Positions 32,940 to 45,139 of a DNA stretch of 64,000 nt are shown one piece after another. How positions within the stretch are numbered: position 1 is the stretch's first letter; each line of letters starts with the position of its first letter. Position numbers and translations under genes: made by a program. This DNA is from Nemophila menziesii. Its lineage: Eukaryota > Streptophyta > Magnoliopsida > Boraginales > Hydrophyllaceae. The DNA is taken from NCBI GenBank assembly GCA_029959085.1, contig JARWIR010000016.1:24871499-24935498 (forward strand), in the 5' to 3' direction. The notes under the pieces are model-generated. The model saw nothing but the letters and a program-made list of their open reading frames with translations, searched no databases and was not told the DNA's origin.

Positions 32940-35230
32940 ATTAGTTTGTGGTCTTTAGTAAGAAGAGGCTATAGAGCCGGTCTTGTTAGGTCCCGAGGTA
33001 GTGTTTTCAAGACCCTTTGGGTAATAATCTCATATATCATACATAACTTTTTCACGTGAAAAAAATAATAATAAACACTCATTGTTAGCTTTTTATCCCC
33101 ATAGCTTTACTTTTACCAAGAATCTATACTTTTTTTGTGAAATAAATACAATTTATAAAATATTTCTATCATCAGAAGACAATGTATGAGAGTAACCATA
33201 CTAAAGTTAGATTCTTTTAATATTTTTTTCTTTAGATTTCATTCATGGAATTAGATAAATCCACAAAAAATCTGTAACATATCGTATCTTTTGAAGAAAT
33301 AGAGAAATTGGATTTTGTATTACTAACAAAACGTGCCATTTGATTCCATGTTTTGTTGTGTTAAAGGCTCGGATACGTATGTATAGTTCAAATTATATAT
33401 ATCCTTTGGCTTGGATCCGTATGTATCGTCACTTCAAACTCTATATCTTCTTTGGCTTAATATGTATGTCATTTGGACTATGTGATTTTGTAGGAATATA
33501 TGTGCTTCCATTATCTGTAAATATTCACACAAAATTGGATATTTGCCACAGAGAAATTGGGTCCTAAATTGCTGATGAATTTTTTTTTTCAGTCATATTT
33601 TGTTGTGCTAAAGACTTGGATATGTATGTATTGTCACTTAAATATCTCCTTTTGTTTAATATTTTTTGTGATTTGAAGTATGTGATTTTGCAAATAATGG
33701 AGAATTTGTTGCTACAAGAAGGAGATATTTGACAAATGAAAAAAACATTATTCCAAAAAGGCACTTATGTTAAATCACAACCATACACAAAGAAATTTAT
33801 GGGCATTTCCAATCCAAAGGCCATGTGAAATCATGAATCTGCTAAAATTACAATAATAGTGTTTAATCTTTTAATCTTTCTTTGTTGCAGACATGATTTT
33901 AGTTCACATAAAAAAATATTCTTTTAATGTTTAATATATATGTTTTCCTTACTGGGATAATCGATTATGATTGCTACAATTTGTACTTGTTTGAAGTTAT
34001 CAGAGATTGTATTTAAAACCTCAGAAGAGAATCGGAATCTTAACATCACATGGAGTTACATCTATTTCATATGCATTTATTGGTGTTGACTTTTAATTGA
34101 ATAGGCTCGACCCATTTGACTTTTTTTTAATGTGTAGATATTTTTGCTGTCGGATCATCCTTACTCTGTTAGTGTTCAATTTCACCATGAATATAAATGA
34201 AGAGCTGGAAAACCTTCTCCTATTTTCTTAATTATACACTTAAATTCTTAACTTTATTTATTTTAATTGTTACATTAAGTATACTATCTTATAAAAATGA
34301 TTATAGCAACAGCATGTGGGAAACTTGACGTTGTATTAAAAAATAAGAGGGTTCCCGCAAAGTAAAATGTAAACACATAGATAAAACAACACTATTATAA
34401 CAATGGAATAGTGAAGCTTGCTAATGGATTTCTTGATGAGACTTATAATTTTTCAAATTTATCTTTTTTATCTATAATTTATATTATTTGTATAAATATT
34501 GTGTAGTTTATATAATAGAATATATGTAATTTTTATTCTATTGATAGCTAGTGAGTAGAAAAAGGTTCACTCTCCTTATTTATAAAGGCCGACAGCGCAG
34601 TCCTTAAGGGGTTTCCTAAGGGACCGAGTCACTCTCCCTCAAATATATACTTATAGTACAATTAATTCCATACAAAAGATAATATATGGAACTATTGTGC
34701 AGTTTTGGCATAATAGGTATCTATATCTATCATACCTCATTTGACATTACAACTAACGTCTCATATCATGTGAACGATGTTTCTTTCCACTTTTCATAGT
34801 GTCGTTAGGAAAAGGTTGAACTCCTCTTATTGGAATCAGTATTAATCACTATGATGATAACTGTGTCGGGAGTTGTGGTATGATGCAAAATCTCCGGAGA
34901 TGAACTCAATATTGGACTGCTGATCTGATATTTGACTCAATTGTAGATAACAACCAGTAAATAATAGAATGTGAAATGTCATTTAAGTGTCTCATACTAA
35001 TTTATATCATGATCACTAATAGCACTTTTTAAATTTCTTCTACATATTAGATATCCCCCTTCCCCGGGGATAAATTCCTGGATATGTTCGCTCTCCTATC
35101 ATTGGGTCATTTTTTTAATATTTAGAGTGCCTTTAGGAACAAGTCACATCTAAATGTGTGCATATTGTCGTCGTGTCTACATATACGAGATATACCTACT
35201 TAAAAATTGAAACTGGACTGAATTTTTATA
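32940..35230. other. Unassigned AT-rich DNA
   Basis: No convincing gene. Two diverged stretches with TTTTGTTGTGTTAAAGGCTC-like and CATTTGGACTATGTGATTTT-like blocks (about 33340-33500 and 33590-33700) suggest an old local duplication. 34560-34640 has a GC-richer patch (GGCCGACAGCGCAGTCC) of unknown origin. Confidence 0.45.
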
Positions 35231-35366
35231 TTTCAGAGTGTCTTAAGACACGGGTTATACCTAGTATATATAAGGGGTATAAAGAGGGTTTGAGATAAGT
35301 TTTTAGATAAAATATGTCATGAGAAATGATTGAGATTGTCCCATTACTTAAAAAAATTTAAACTTC

Positions 35367-35490
35367 AAGATCGATAGTTGGCCTAGTGGTTAGGTTACTC
35401 CGCAGAGACCGAGAGGTCTTGGGATCGAATCTTATTGGAGTCAAAAGGATTTCAAGTCCAAAGTGGCTCTCATATGTGTTCAAAAAAATA
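35367..35490 (+). mobile_element. tRNA-derived SINE
   Basis: An A box (TGGCCTAGTGG, 35379-35389) and a B box (GATCGAATC, 35423-35431) have tRNA-like spacing, followed by a short unrelated body and an A-rich tail (CAAAAAAATA). The unit is flanked by the duplication TTAAACTTC at 35358-35366 and 35491-35499. These are the features of a short plant SINE moved by LINE machinery; LINEs are present nearby. Confidence 0.83.
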
Positions 35491-35733
35491 TTAAACTTCC
35501 AAAAATATTCTTAATATATATAAAATACCTAAACATAATCTATTTCGCTTAACTCACTTTTAGGCGACTAGGGTTAGGGTTAGGTATCGGAATTCTTTTC
35601 TTTCAATTGCTTTCAACGTGTGGATTCTCGAGTTAGCTTAGGATTACTGCGCCGTTTATGACGTTGTCCTTTGGGGTTGAAGAGGTTTTGGAGTGAGTCT
35701 TCGTCGGTTAGGGTTTGAGGACGAGTTCGGAGT

Positions 35734-36084
35734 ATGGGTCCAACATCAGACGGTGAGCTCCAATCGGGTCGACTGGTTTTTGATGTGGGTGATACAAATA
35801 AGAATATATCACAAGAGGGTGGAGACTACAGCGTGGCACTCGAATACGGTGGAGGGAGGCATCACACTACAGGCTTTTGGAAGGATACGTACGGCAGTGG
35901 TCTTCTGACATCCTTATCTCGAATGGTTTATTCGCAGACTAAAATAATCGATTACAACTTTAAATGTGATCTAAGAGGGTTCTGGGTGATGGGGAAGCTT
36001 GAAGAGGGGTATACAGAAGGTTTCTGGATATACAATGCAACTCAAACTCACTATTTTGTAGGTAACGAGAGTAATAGAGAATGA
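35734..36084 (+). other. Unrecognised 116-residue open frame
   Basis: An open frame beginning MGPTSDGELQSGRLVFDVGD with several aromatic residues (GFWKDTYGSG, RGFWVMGKLEEGYTEGFW). It lies between the SINE and the LINE ORF1 and could be part of the LINE 5' region or a host fragment. No family recognised. A second overlapping frame at 35693-35908 looks like a shadow. Confidence 0.2.
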
Positions 36085-36582
36085 CTAGTCTACGAAAATT
36101 GGGGGGATAATGGAAGGAAAAAACTTAAGAGATTTGGACTGGAGTATTCGTACTGAAAATGGGAGGATATGAAAGATTATGGATTCTAATTGGGGGAAGA
36201 AATTGGATGGAATCGTGAAATGGTTTCTGATAAATATCAATGGATATTACAAGGAGAAGAAGTGGATTAGCTGTCACGCATGAAAACATCCACTAACGGT
36301 TCGAATAACTAAGAAGTACAAATGGAGAGTACCAAGACGCTTTCGAAGCTTCCTCTCCCCTAGTGCGGTACACGCGGCAATGAATAAAATGGTTTATTTT
36401 TTTAATTTCATTGGAACGCACCACCTGGTCCATTATCTCATTGGTCTCCACCGCTTCGTGATGACCAAAGCCAAGGATTCACTTTTTAAAGCCTTTTCGG
36501 TTTACAGAATCACTTTTAGTATTATCTTTTCATCATCCAATATCTCAGTCTTCTACTATCTATCTCACTTCAAAAGAAATAC

Positions 36583-38120
36583 TATGGCGACTTATTCAAG
36601 ACACGCTCTACCGGTTACGTTTCTTGATCCCGCTGAAGAAGAAAAACTTGGTGTTGTTGAGCTCGACATCAAAGTACGACGCGTTGAACATTTGGATCGA
36701 GGACAAGTTCTTATGGTGCGCATAATGGGCGATGAGAGGGTGAATCTAGCTGGTTTTAGGCGTTGGGTTTTCGATAGATGGAAAGTTAGAGGTAATGTTA
36801 CTGTATCTAAAATTTCTCATATTACTTTAAACTTGAAATAGATAATCAGAAGGAAAGAGATAGGATGTGGAATCTTAGACTGGGTAATATGATCGGGTTT
36901 CATGTGGGGTTTACCAAGGGTAGTGGGACTATTCTGCCGCTTGGATTCAGGTGGGGGGTTAGAGCATATTCAAAACACCATTGCCACTATTAAGAATATT
37001 GTGCGAACCTTCACTGACTTGGAGGAAATTGACTTTCCTGAGGACGATGCAGCGGTTGTTCCTAAGCTTAGGTTTCGTGCGAGCTTTAGAGTGTTGGACC
37101 CAATTCTACCCGGTAAGTTTCTTAGGCAACGGGAATGAGTTGGATGGGTTACTTTTAAGTATGAAAATATAGGTCTCTTTTGCTTCGCATGTGGAAAATT
37201 AGGTCATAAGCGCGAGAATTGTGGAGATCCAGCAGACAGGGAGGGACTTTCAGACGCTAAACTAAGGTTAATCACTTGGAGCATGGAGAATGTAATCAAA
37301 GAAACACTTGAGAAGCCGTTATAGGGTATTAGGAAACGTGTGGGTGACTCCTTTTTATCACATGCGAGTTACTTTAACTGGGATAGGAATGAAGACAAGT
37401 CACCACCTACACAAGCTAAGGGTCTGGACAAGGAGATTCGTTCCAAAAAAGGTAATGACAGAGGCTCTGGGTCTCGAAGGGATCAAACTGGGGATAGTTC
37501 GGATACTCGTGGAGATATGGATATGGGTGGAGACAACAGAGGTAGACAACATCAAGGATTGGATAAGGTAAATTTAGAAGCTCAACGACAAGGGAAATTT
37601 GTGCAGCAGGCAGTGAGGACAATGTTTATAAGTGATGATGATAATGATAATGCAAAAACAACTGGTGAGCCATCGAGGATGGAGGTTGATGATAAACCAC
37701 ACTCTAGTGCTAAACAATCTGATTCTTCTAGTGACACTACTGACTCAAACAAGACTAGTACAGCGCGTTTTAAAGTGATTTCTAATGCGACTGCTAAGAA
37801 GTGTACGAATGAATACATGAAGTTTCATACAGTTGCTAACAAGCGACAAAAAACACAGACTAGTGTATACAATGTTGAGGATAACAAATTAAGAAAGCTT
37901 AGTTTGGAAGAAAGGATAGCTCTACGAGATGTTAATACGGAGGGTAATATAGCTGAACTGGTAGAAGGAGGTAATGCTATGAACACAAAGGATCTGAGTA
38001 CAGCGATTTTGCAGAACTTTATGGAGTTAAGAATGGTGATAAGGAGTTGGATAAAGAGGTTGGTAATACTGAGATTTGGGAGATAATGTTGACCCAGTGG
38101 ATGAAGGTCAAGGTGGAATA
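36583..38120 (+). pseudogene. LINE (L1-type) ORF1, degenerate
   Basis: Pieces in several frames follow the order of plant L1 ORF1 proteins: an N-terminal segment starting MATYSRHALPVTFLD (36583-36840), a frameshift into EIDNQKERDRMWNLRLGN, then RFRASFRVLDPILPGKFL near 37070-37125 and a CCHC zinc knuckle (CFACGKLGHKRENC, 37181-37222). A hydrophilic Ser/Asp-rich C-terminus is open in 37340-38086. ORF1 proteins bind the LINE RNA. Multiple frame breaks show it is dead. Confidence 0.75.
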
Positions 38121-38268
38121 GTTTTTGGTGAGTCTGGAAAGGCCCAGGAGCCAAACATTGAACATGAATATATTAGGATTAGAGGAAAGGGAGGAGCTAG
38201 AGTTCGTGGAAAGGTTAGACGATGAGGAAGGGGCAGACGAGGCAGCAGCCACCCGGTGTTGGCTGTGG

Positions 38269-39310
38269 ATGGTGAATAATTACGTTATTCTGGAACTGTC
38301 AGGGGATTCGGGCCCCCTTGACAGTCCAGGTGCTTAGAGCCATGGTGGAAGAGCATAAACCCACTGTGCCTTGTTTTTGTGAGATTGTGATGAATTATTT
38401 GTATGCTTTAATTTTTGTCAGGAACTTAAGTTTTGATAATTATTTTATGGTCAATCCCCAGGGTAGTATGGAGCACTTGGGGCTTTTTGTTGGTTTGGAA
38501 CTCTTCCGTGACCATTTCTATTTTAAACTCTTGCCCGTACTATATTTCTATTTCTATTAATGATAATGAACTTTTGTATTACTATGTGTTTGTGCATGCA
38601 CCAACTAACTATCAAGAACGTCAACTAGTGTACAATCAGATTACTGAATGGAGAAATAACCATGCAGATCCTCTCATTATTATGGGAGACTTCAACAATA
38701 TCAGCAATGGGACCCAACGTCTTAGCCTTTCACCCCCGGAACCAGCAATACATGTTAAATTTCAATTTTTTTATTTCTAATAATATGTTAACTGAAATTC
38801 AGACATATGGAAGTTACTTTACATGGACCAATAGGCGAAATGATGACACTGTGGTCAAATCACGGATTGACAAAGTCTTCGTATCAACTGAATGGGCAGT
38901 TTCCTAACGCCATTGTATACCTCCCCCGTGCAGTGGGATTCGATCACTCACCTATTATACTCTTACCCAACGGAAAGGGTCGGCGAAATGTGAGATACTT
39001 TAGATTTGAGACTGACTGGTATGAACGTGATCAATGTAGAGATATTATTCAAAGTGCATGGAATGAACAGTTAGAAGATAGACCCTTTCAAGTGGTACTC
39101 CAAAAAAGAACCAAAACAACGTACACGCTTACAGTTTGAAATAAAGCAACTTTCCCTAACAATAAAATTAAAATTAAGGAACTTGAACAACAATTAATCG
39201 ATATTGGGAACATTCCAAATTCAAACCAACAACAAGCGGAAGAGGCAGTGATTAAAGTACAACTTGAGATGTACTGGAAACGTGAAGAAATTTACTGGGC
39301 AAGATCGTGC
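38269..39310 (+). pseudogene. LINE ORF2, endonuclease part only (truncated)
   Basis: It opens at a typical ORF2 start (MVNNYVIL, then a WNCQGIRGPL-like stretch after a frameshift). Then the endonuclease/exonuclease/phosphatase fold is recognisable: IIMGDFNN (about 38684-38700), TEIQTYGSYFTWTNRR, SRIDKVFVSTEW and FDHSPIIL. It cuts target DNA for LINE insertion. The element stops around 39310 (WKREEIYWARS) before the reverse transcriptase domain, and at least three frameshifts separate the pieces. Confidence 0.8.
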
Positions 39311-39406
39311 TAGGGAACAGTGCTAAATTTTTTTGTATGACACTTGTGATCTTTCATTAGCCCAGAATACGCTTCTTAAGGTATAGTTATCGGCCAATTC
39401 AATACT

Positions 39407-40300
39407 TTAACAAAACATTTGATCTTTAACCTTTTTTTCTGTAAAATGTGGAACAATTCTAGTACAATGTTTACACAAATTATTTTTTCTCTCAACTCTT
39501 AGGTGATCATGAACCTGTTGTGATGTAATCGAATTCTCTGATCCAATCTCAAAAGAATTAACGACCTTTGTGATACTCGTTTTTGGTAGGCCTTCACTAT
39601 GAAGTTGAGTAATTAATTCTTTTACTACTCGTTGTCGATGGATCTTTTTGTGAGATCGATGTTTCAATGTTTTTGACGGAGTCGATAAATCGTGGCTGTG
39701 TTGGGATACAAATTTGCTAATTTTCCACTTTTTTGAATCCGTACGAACAATATTTATCATTGTTTTGCATCCTGCTCGTATATTATGTCTATGTTGTATG
39801 GTGTCATCCACATGACTCATATCCAAGAATTTTATTTGTCCTACTTTGCTACACACAAATGTACTGCCTATGATTTTGCTTTTATCATACCTTAACTTAA
39901 TGGTAGATGATCGTATAATTCCAAATCTCGTCTTTAATGCAAATTTATTATAAAATATATAAGCATTCTTTTCGTAAAGAATAGCATACCTTCTTCTGGT
40001 GTAACAATGTTCAAACTATTTATATATGTTTCACCAAATCTGAACTCATCATCATTTGAATCAAATCATGTATCATCGTTGATTAATTCTTCCTCGACCT
40101 TGACACCTACCTTCTTCTGGTGTAACAATGTTTAAACTATTTATATATTTTCACCAAATCTGAACTCATCATCATTTGAATCAAATCATGTATCATCGTT
40201 GATCAATTCTTCCTCGACACCTTCTTCCATATTATAGTTTTCGTTGATTTTTTTTTGAAGAAACGGTAAATAAATCATTATCGATAGTTTCATTATCCAT
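39407..40300 (-). pseudogene. FAR1/FRS-like gene fragment, broken
   Basis: On the minus strand from ATG at 40300: an acidic start (MDNETIDNDLFTVSS), a Glu/Asp-rich part duplicated in tandem (39988-40108 and 40109-40226), then after a frameshift NAYIFYNKFALKTRFGI and FVCSKVGQ, followed by the 39856-39407 frame with CKTMINIVRTDSKKWKISKF and the HSHDLSTPSKTLKHRSH block. This is the zinc-binding N-terminal DNA-binding domain of FAR1/FRS proteins, transcription factors derived from Mutator-type transposases. The MULE transposase-like domain that should follow is missing. Stops in each tandem unit and the frameshift make it non-functional. Confidence 0.75.
39988..40226. repeat. 121-bp tandem duplication inside the FRS fragment
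   Basis: Two units, starting ACCTTCTTCTGGTGTAACAA at 39988 and 40109, are nearly identical. They duplicate the acidic N-terminal coding part (minus strand, DSNDDEFRFGE). Confidence 0.92.
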
Positions 40301-40693
40301 CACTCCTATACAAACAAAATAAATTACACATTAATCATTGTGGCTTAAATATTATATATGTACTCAGATTATATCTTCTTAAAAACATCTATCAAAATTC
40401 CAAAGTATAATAAAAAAAAATTAACTTAAGCTTATCCCAATTATATTATAATATCGTTGCCTCGTCAACCTGCATCCCTTATTCATAATAAAAAAAAAGG
40501 TTTTGCTAAATAAACTAGAATTGGAGGGTAAGCCATATTAGTCAACAATAAACTAACTATTATTAAACAACTTGGCAGACTTTATTTGCTTCATAAAAAA
40601 AGGAGTTAAAGATAATTAAAATATATAGTTAGCTGTGTTGTTAATCAAAAGATTTTTTTGTCAAAAGCTTAAAAATATAAATAGAAATATGGT

Positions 40694-43600
40694 TCATACA
40701 AAGACATAACCTATCCCCGTAATGGGTGGTAAAGAAGAAAGGAGACTAGCTGATTGGGGAGGGGGTTTGGACAACCAATCACTTGGCAAAATACCTAACA
40801 GCTTTTGCCTTGCGACCCAATCAGCGACAGAGTTAAATTTCCTAGGAATAAAATAAAAGGAAACTAGTCTATTACATATTAAACACTTAATATCTAAAAA
40901 ATGTATCTTGTGCCTCGCATTAATAGGATCTTTAGGTTGATTGAGCAAATCCATAACCACCTTGTTGTCACTCAAAACTCGAATGTCATCAAACTGGAAA
41001 TTGATAGCAAAAACAAGCCCATTATGTACTCCTATCAGCTCAGCTTCCTCTGCACTGTAAGATAGAAAATCCCGAGCATGACCATGAATTAGTGTATTAT
41101 TCTTATCTTGTAAACTACAAGCAGAGACAGAGTTACAATCAGATTTCAATGAAGCATATGCGTAAGCAAAAAAAGTATTATCAGTTAAGTTCTCATTCCA
41201 TTTTTTCATATTTGTTTTACCTGCGTGTGAAATGCTAGTTGTACTTTTACCTCTTTTGTTTTCAGTAATCCTTTTACCTTGTTAATCATTCCTTTCCAAG
41301 ATAGCATTCTCATTTGATTTTATAGTGTTAACCTCAGAGTTATATTTTTACGGATATTAACTTCATCATAGGCTGATATTGCTTGTCGTAAGACATGTTT
41401 AGGATCAGGTGTTACTCCTTCATAACAAAATTTATTTCTTGCTTTCCATATATGCCAAACTATATAAGGAACCAGTGATAATATATCTCTACCTGCTACA
41501 TCTGTACCCCCTTGCAAAGCTTATAAACTGAGGAACTAGTTTTCAAACTTTGAAGTACAACAAATTGTAGTTAGTAGTTGTAAGGGAGAAATAAAGCATA
41601 AGGCTCTTACCCAAGGGCATTTAAAAATTGTATGTTTAATAGATTATGTATCAGTACACATAAGCTACAGAGATCAGTTTTAGCACATCTAGAATAATAT
41701 TTAAGTTCCTCAACTGGAACTTTTCTTTTACAAAGTTTCCATAAGAAATTTCAAATTCTAGGAGGTACCTTTGGCTTCCATATCTCCTTCCAAATGTTAT
41801 TTGGGGTTATATGAGAGCTTCCAGGTGCATTTTTACATTTTTTTCCTTTCTTTTTTGTTATCCAGTTCTTTTAAGTAACCATAAATACCTTTAGAAGTAA
41901 CCTCACCATCATTAGATGGTGCCCAATACGCATTATCCTCCATATTATTTAATGGGGTTATGATTTTATAAATTTTATTGCTAATAGTAGGAGAGAACCA
42001 TTTATTTATTATATAAGGATTCCATATATTTGAAACCTCGTAAAAAATATTCGAGACATTCTTTAAAGGGCGACAATTCAGTTTTTTAACACCTGGAATC
42101 CAAGAGTCTTGCCAAAGATCAATTCTCTTACCATTTCCTATTTTCCAGGTCAGCTTAGATTCAAATATATTTCTTCCCTTAAGTAAACTTCTCCATCCCC
42201 AAGAGGGGTGGTAACCTAAGGTAGCATTTATAAAGGATGTTTTATTATAATATATTCCTTTTAAGGTCTTAGCCAGTAAAGAGTTTGGGTTTTTAAAAAA
42301 AAAAAAAAATCCATGCATTTCTAGCAAGAAGTGCATAATTTTTCATTCTCATATTCTTAAAACCCATTCCTCCTTTATTTTATTATCAGACATTTCTTTC
42401 CAACTAATCCAGTGCTTCCATTTTTCAGTGTTTTTATTCCACCAGAATTTGAAATTAATTAATCAATATTATCACAAACAGTGTAGGAATGAGAAACACT
42501 GGCATAGTGTAAAGGGAATAGCACTAATCACAGACTTTATTAAGACCTCTTTACCTGCATCAGATAAATATTTTGTATTCTAGTTTTCAACTTTGCTTTT
42601 AAAAAATATCAATCATCCAGTTCAGATCTTTCACTTTGGATCTGCCCCAATCAGCTGGTAGTCCTAAGTATTTACCCAAGTTATCTAATCTATTCATTCT
42701 AAGAATAGAAAGTAGAGTATTAATTTTATTTTTAGGGGTATTTTTACAAAACATTACTTTGGTTTTGTTAAGATTAATACATTGCCCCGAGGCATTGCCA
42801 TATTCATTTATAGCATTACTAAACTCTTCTACATCCTCTTATTCAGCTCGTATAAAGAATAAGTTGTCATCAGCAAAGAGAATGTGGCTAAGAGTGGGAC
42901 ATTTTCTATTAATATTTAGCCCTCTTATAAGGTTTTTGTCAATTTTTTGTGTTATAAGAGAAGAAAGCGCTTGGGTTATTATACAAAATAGAAAAGGGGA
43001 TAACGGGTCACCCTGTCTCAAACCCTTAGAAGGTATATCAAGTTCCACTTGCTCACCATTAAGTAGAACATTATAGGAGAAAGTTGTAACACACCCCATT
43101 ATCCACTTTATCCAGGTTGTACAAAAACCCATTTTTATAAGCATATCTTGTAAAAATTCCGCTCAACATTTTCATAGGTCTTGGCCACATCATCCTTGAT
43201 GGCCATATAATGAGTATCAATGTTTCTTTTTCTTTTAAGAAAGTGACTTACTTCATGCGCAAGTAAGATATTTTTAGAGATTTATCTTCCTGGTTTAAAA
43301 GCACACAAAGTTTCACTTATAATAAGGTGCATTATATTTTGTAATCTTTTAACAAGAATTTTCGCAAGAGTCTTATAATCACATTGAAGCAGCTAATAGG
43401 CCTAAAGTGGGCTACTTTAGCTGGTTTTTCTACTTTTGATATAAGGGTAATAATAGTTTTGTTAATTCCATATAAACTACTACCATTCCACAAAAAATAA
43501 AAAATGAATCTCATAATATCATATTTTATCAGCTCCCAATGTTTTTTAAAGAAATAAAACGGGTAGCCATCAGGTTCTGGTGATTTATCATCACTCATGT

Positions 43601-44974
43601 CCCAAAGTGCACATTCTATTTAATCTATAGAAACTAGAGCGGTGAGTTATTTGTTCATATCTTCATTAACGCATTTATCAATTATATTTAAGACAGGTTC
43701 ATAATTTCTAGGTCCTTTAGTGCTAAAAATATTTTTAAAGTAGGTTCTAATTTCTTTTTTCATTTATTTCTTCTCAGAGGCCCAATTGTTATGCTCGGTT
43801 ACTAAATAAGTAATGTTATTTCTTTTTCTTCTCATTTTGGTCATAGAATGGAAGTAAGCCGTATTTCTATCTCCTAAAGTGAACCATTTAACCTTGTATT
43901 TTAATTTACAATATATTTCCTCTTGTTGCCATCTATGTTGCATTCTTCTAATAATTTCATTATATTCATTCCAATCAATAGGGGTACTAGAGTAGATCAT
44001 GTTCTGGAGAGTAATATTATCATTATTTAATAATTCTTTTTTCTTTTTAGCATTCTTTCTATCCCAGCTAGTAAGAGTATTAGTAAGTAAGTTAATTTTC
44101 TTACCAAGTTTATGAACACCTTTTCCTCTCATAATAATCATTTATATCCAATTCTTATTAATCAGGTCAATACATTCATTATCTTCTATCCAGTTCTTGC
44201 AAAATATAAAAAAAAATTATACAAGGGATTTTTTTAATATCTTTCATTATCATAATCATAGAGTGGTCAGAACCTACTAGGGGAGAACAGCAAGCCAAGA
44301 ATTAGGGAAATGTTCATCCCAATGTGTATTAATACAACATCTGTCAATCATTTGTTTAATAAGCTCCTCATTTTTCCTCTTATTAGACCATGAAAAATTG
44401 AATCCTTTAGAGATGAGGTCTGCCATATTAAGATTTTTCAGCCATGTATTAATCCTTTTCATATTATTTTTGTTAGGGTCGTTACCCCCTAATTTTTCAC
44501 TAGAGTATATGTACACATTCATATCTCCTATTATATTCCAAGGGAGATTTGGAAGGAATCTATTACAGTAATTTATAGAATTCATAACCGCATTTTTATC
44601 TTTATCTTCAGAAGGGATATAAACATAGGTGGTACAGTACTTCCGATCATTTTCATCAGTGATTTTACTGTGTAAGAATCAGCAGATTCAAGGACTTCAA
44701 TTTTAATTTTAGGGTTGTTTAACAGAGCTAACCCCCCACTCAATTTTTGTGGGTCAATTATACAGCTTATCTCATAATTTATGTCAGCAACAATATTTTT
44801 CACATAAGTAAAAAAAAAATAGTTTTAATTAAGAAAATTACCTCAGGGAGATACTGTAACAAAGTATCTTTTAGGGTTAGAACTGTCAAGTCGTTGCCAA
44901 GGCCTTGGCAGTTCCAATTTAGTTTTGTCATTGACTATTTTGGGGTTGATTTGGTTCAAGCCCGCAAAACTCAT
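40694..44974 (-). pseudogene. LINE ORF2 (endonuclease, reverse transcriptase, RNase H)
   Basis: Minus-strand pieces in order: start region with LNWNCQGLGNDLTVLTLKD (about 44920-44860), LSGGLALLNNPKI (44750), NIIGDMN (44540) and FNFSWSNKR (44400) of the endonuclease; WFTLGDRNTAYFHS (43880); reverse transcriptase blocks KSPEPDGYPFYFFKKHW, LISKVEKPAKVAHFRPIS (43430), GLRQGDPLSPFLF (43030) and the catalytic FADD (42865); zinc-like/thumb region GWRSLLKGRNIF (42190); and RNase H with YASLKSD, EEAELIGVHNGL and SDNKVVMDLL (41160-40900). Length matches a complete ORF2. At least six breaks in frame exclude activity. Confidence 0.85.
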
Positions 44975-45139
44975 TAGCCTTAACTTTGTTTCCTTCCATT
45001 TCCGAGTTACTTACTTTTATATTTGTCTTACCATTGTCCTGCTCCACTTGTAGAGGATTCTCAAGATTGGTTGTACCTATTGCTGGTGTCCATCTTGCTT
45101 TCCAAAGTTTTTCATTTCTCGATTTCTCTCCTAATTCAC

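Noticed and set aside
42636..43076. 146-residue plus-strand open frame
   Set aside because: It is antisense to the reverse transcriptase region of the minus-strand LINE.
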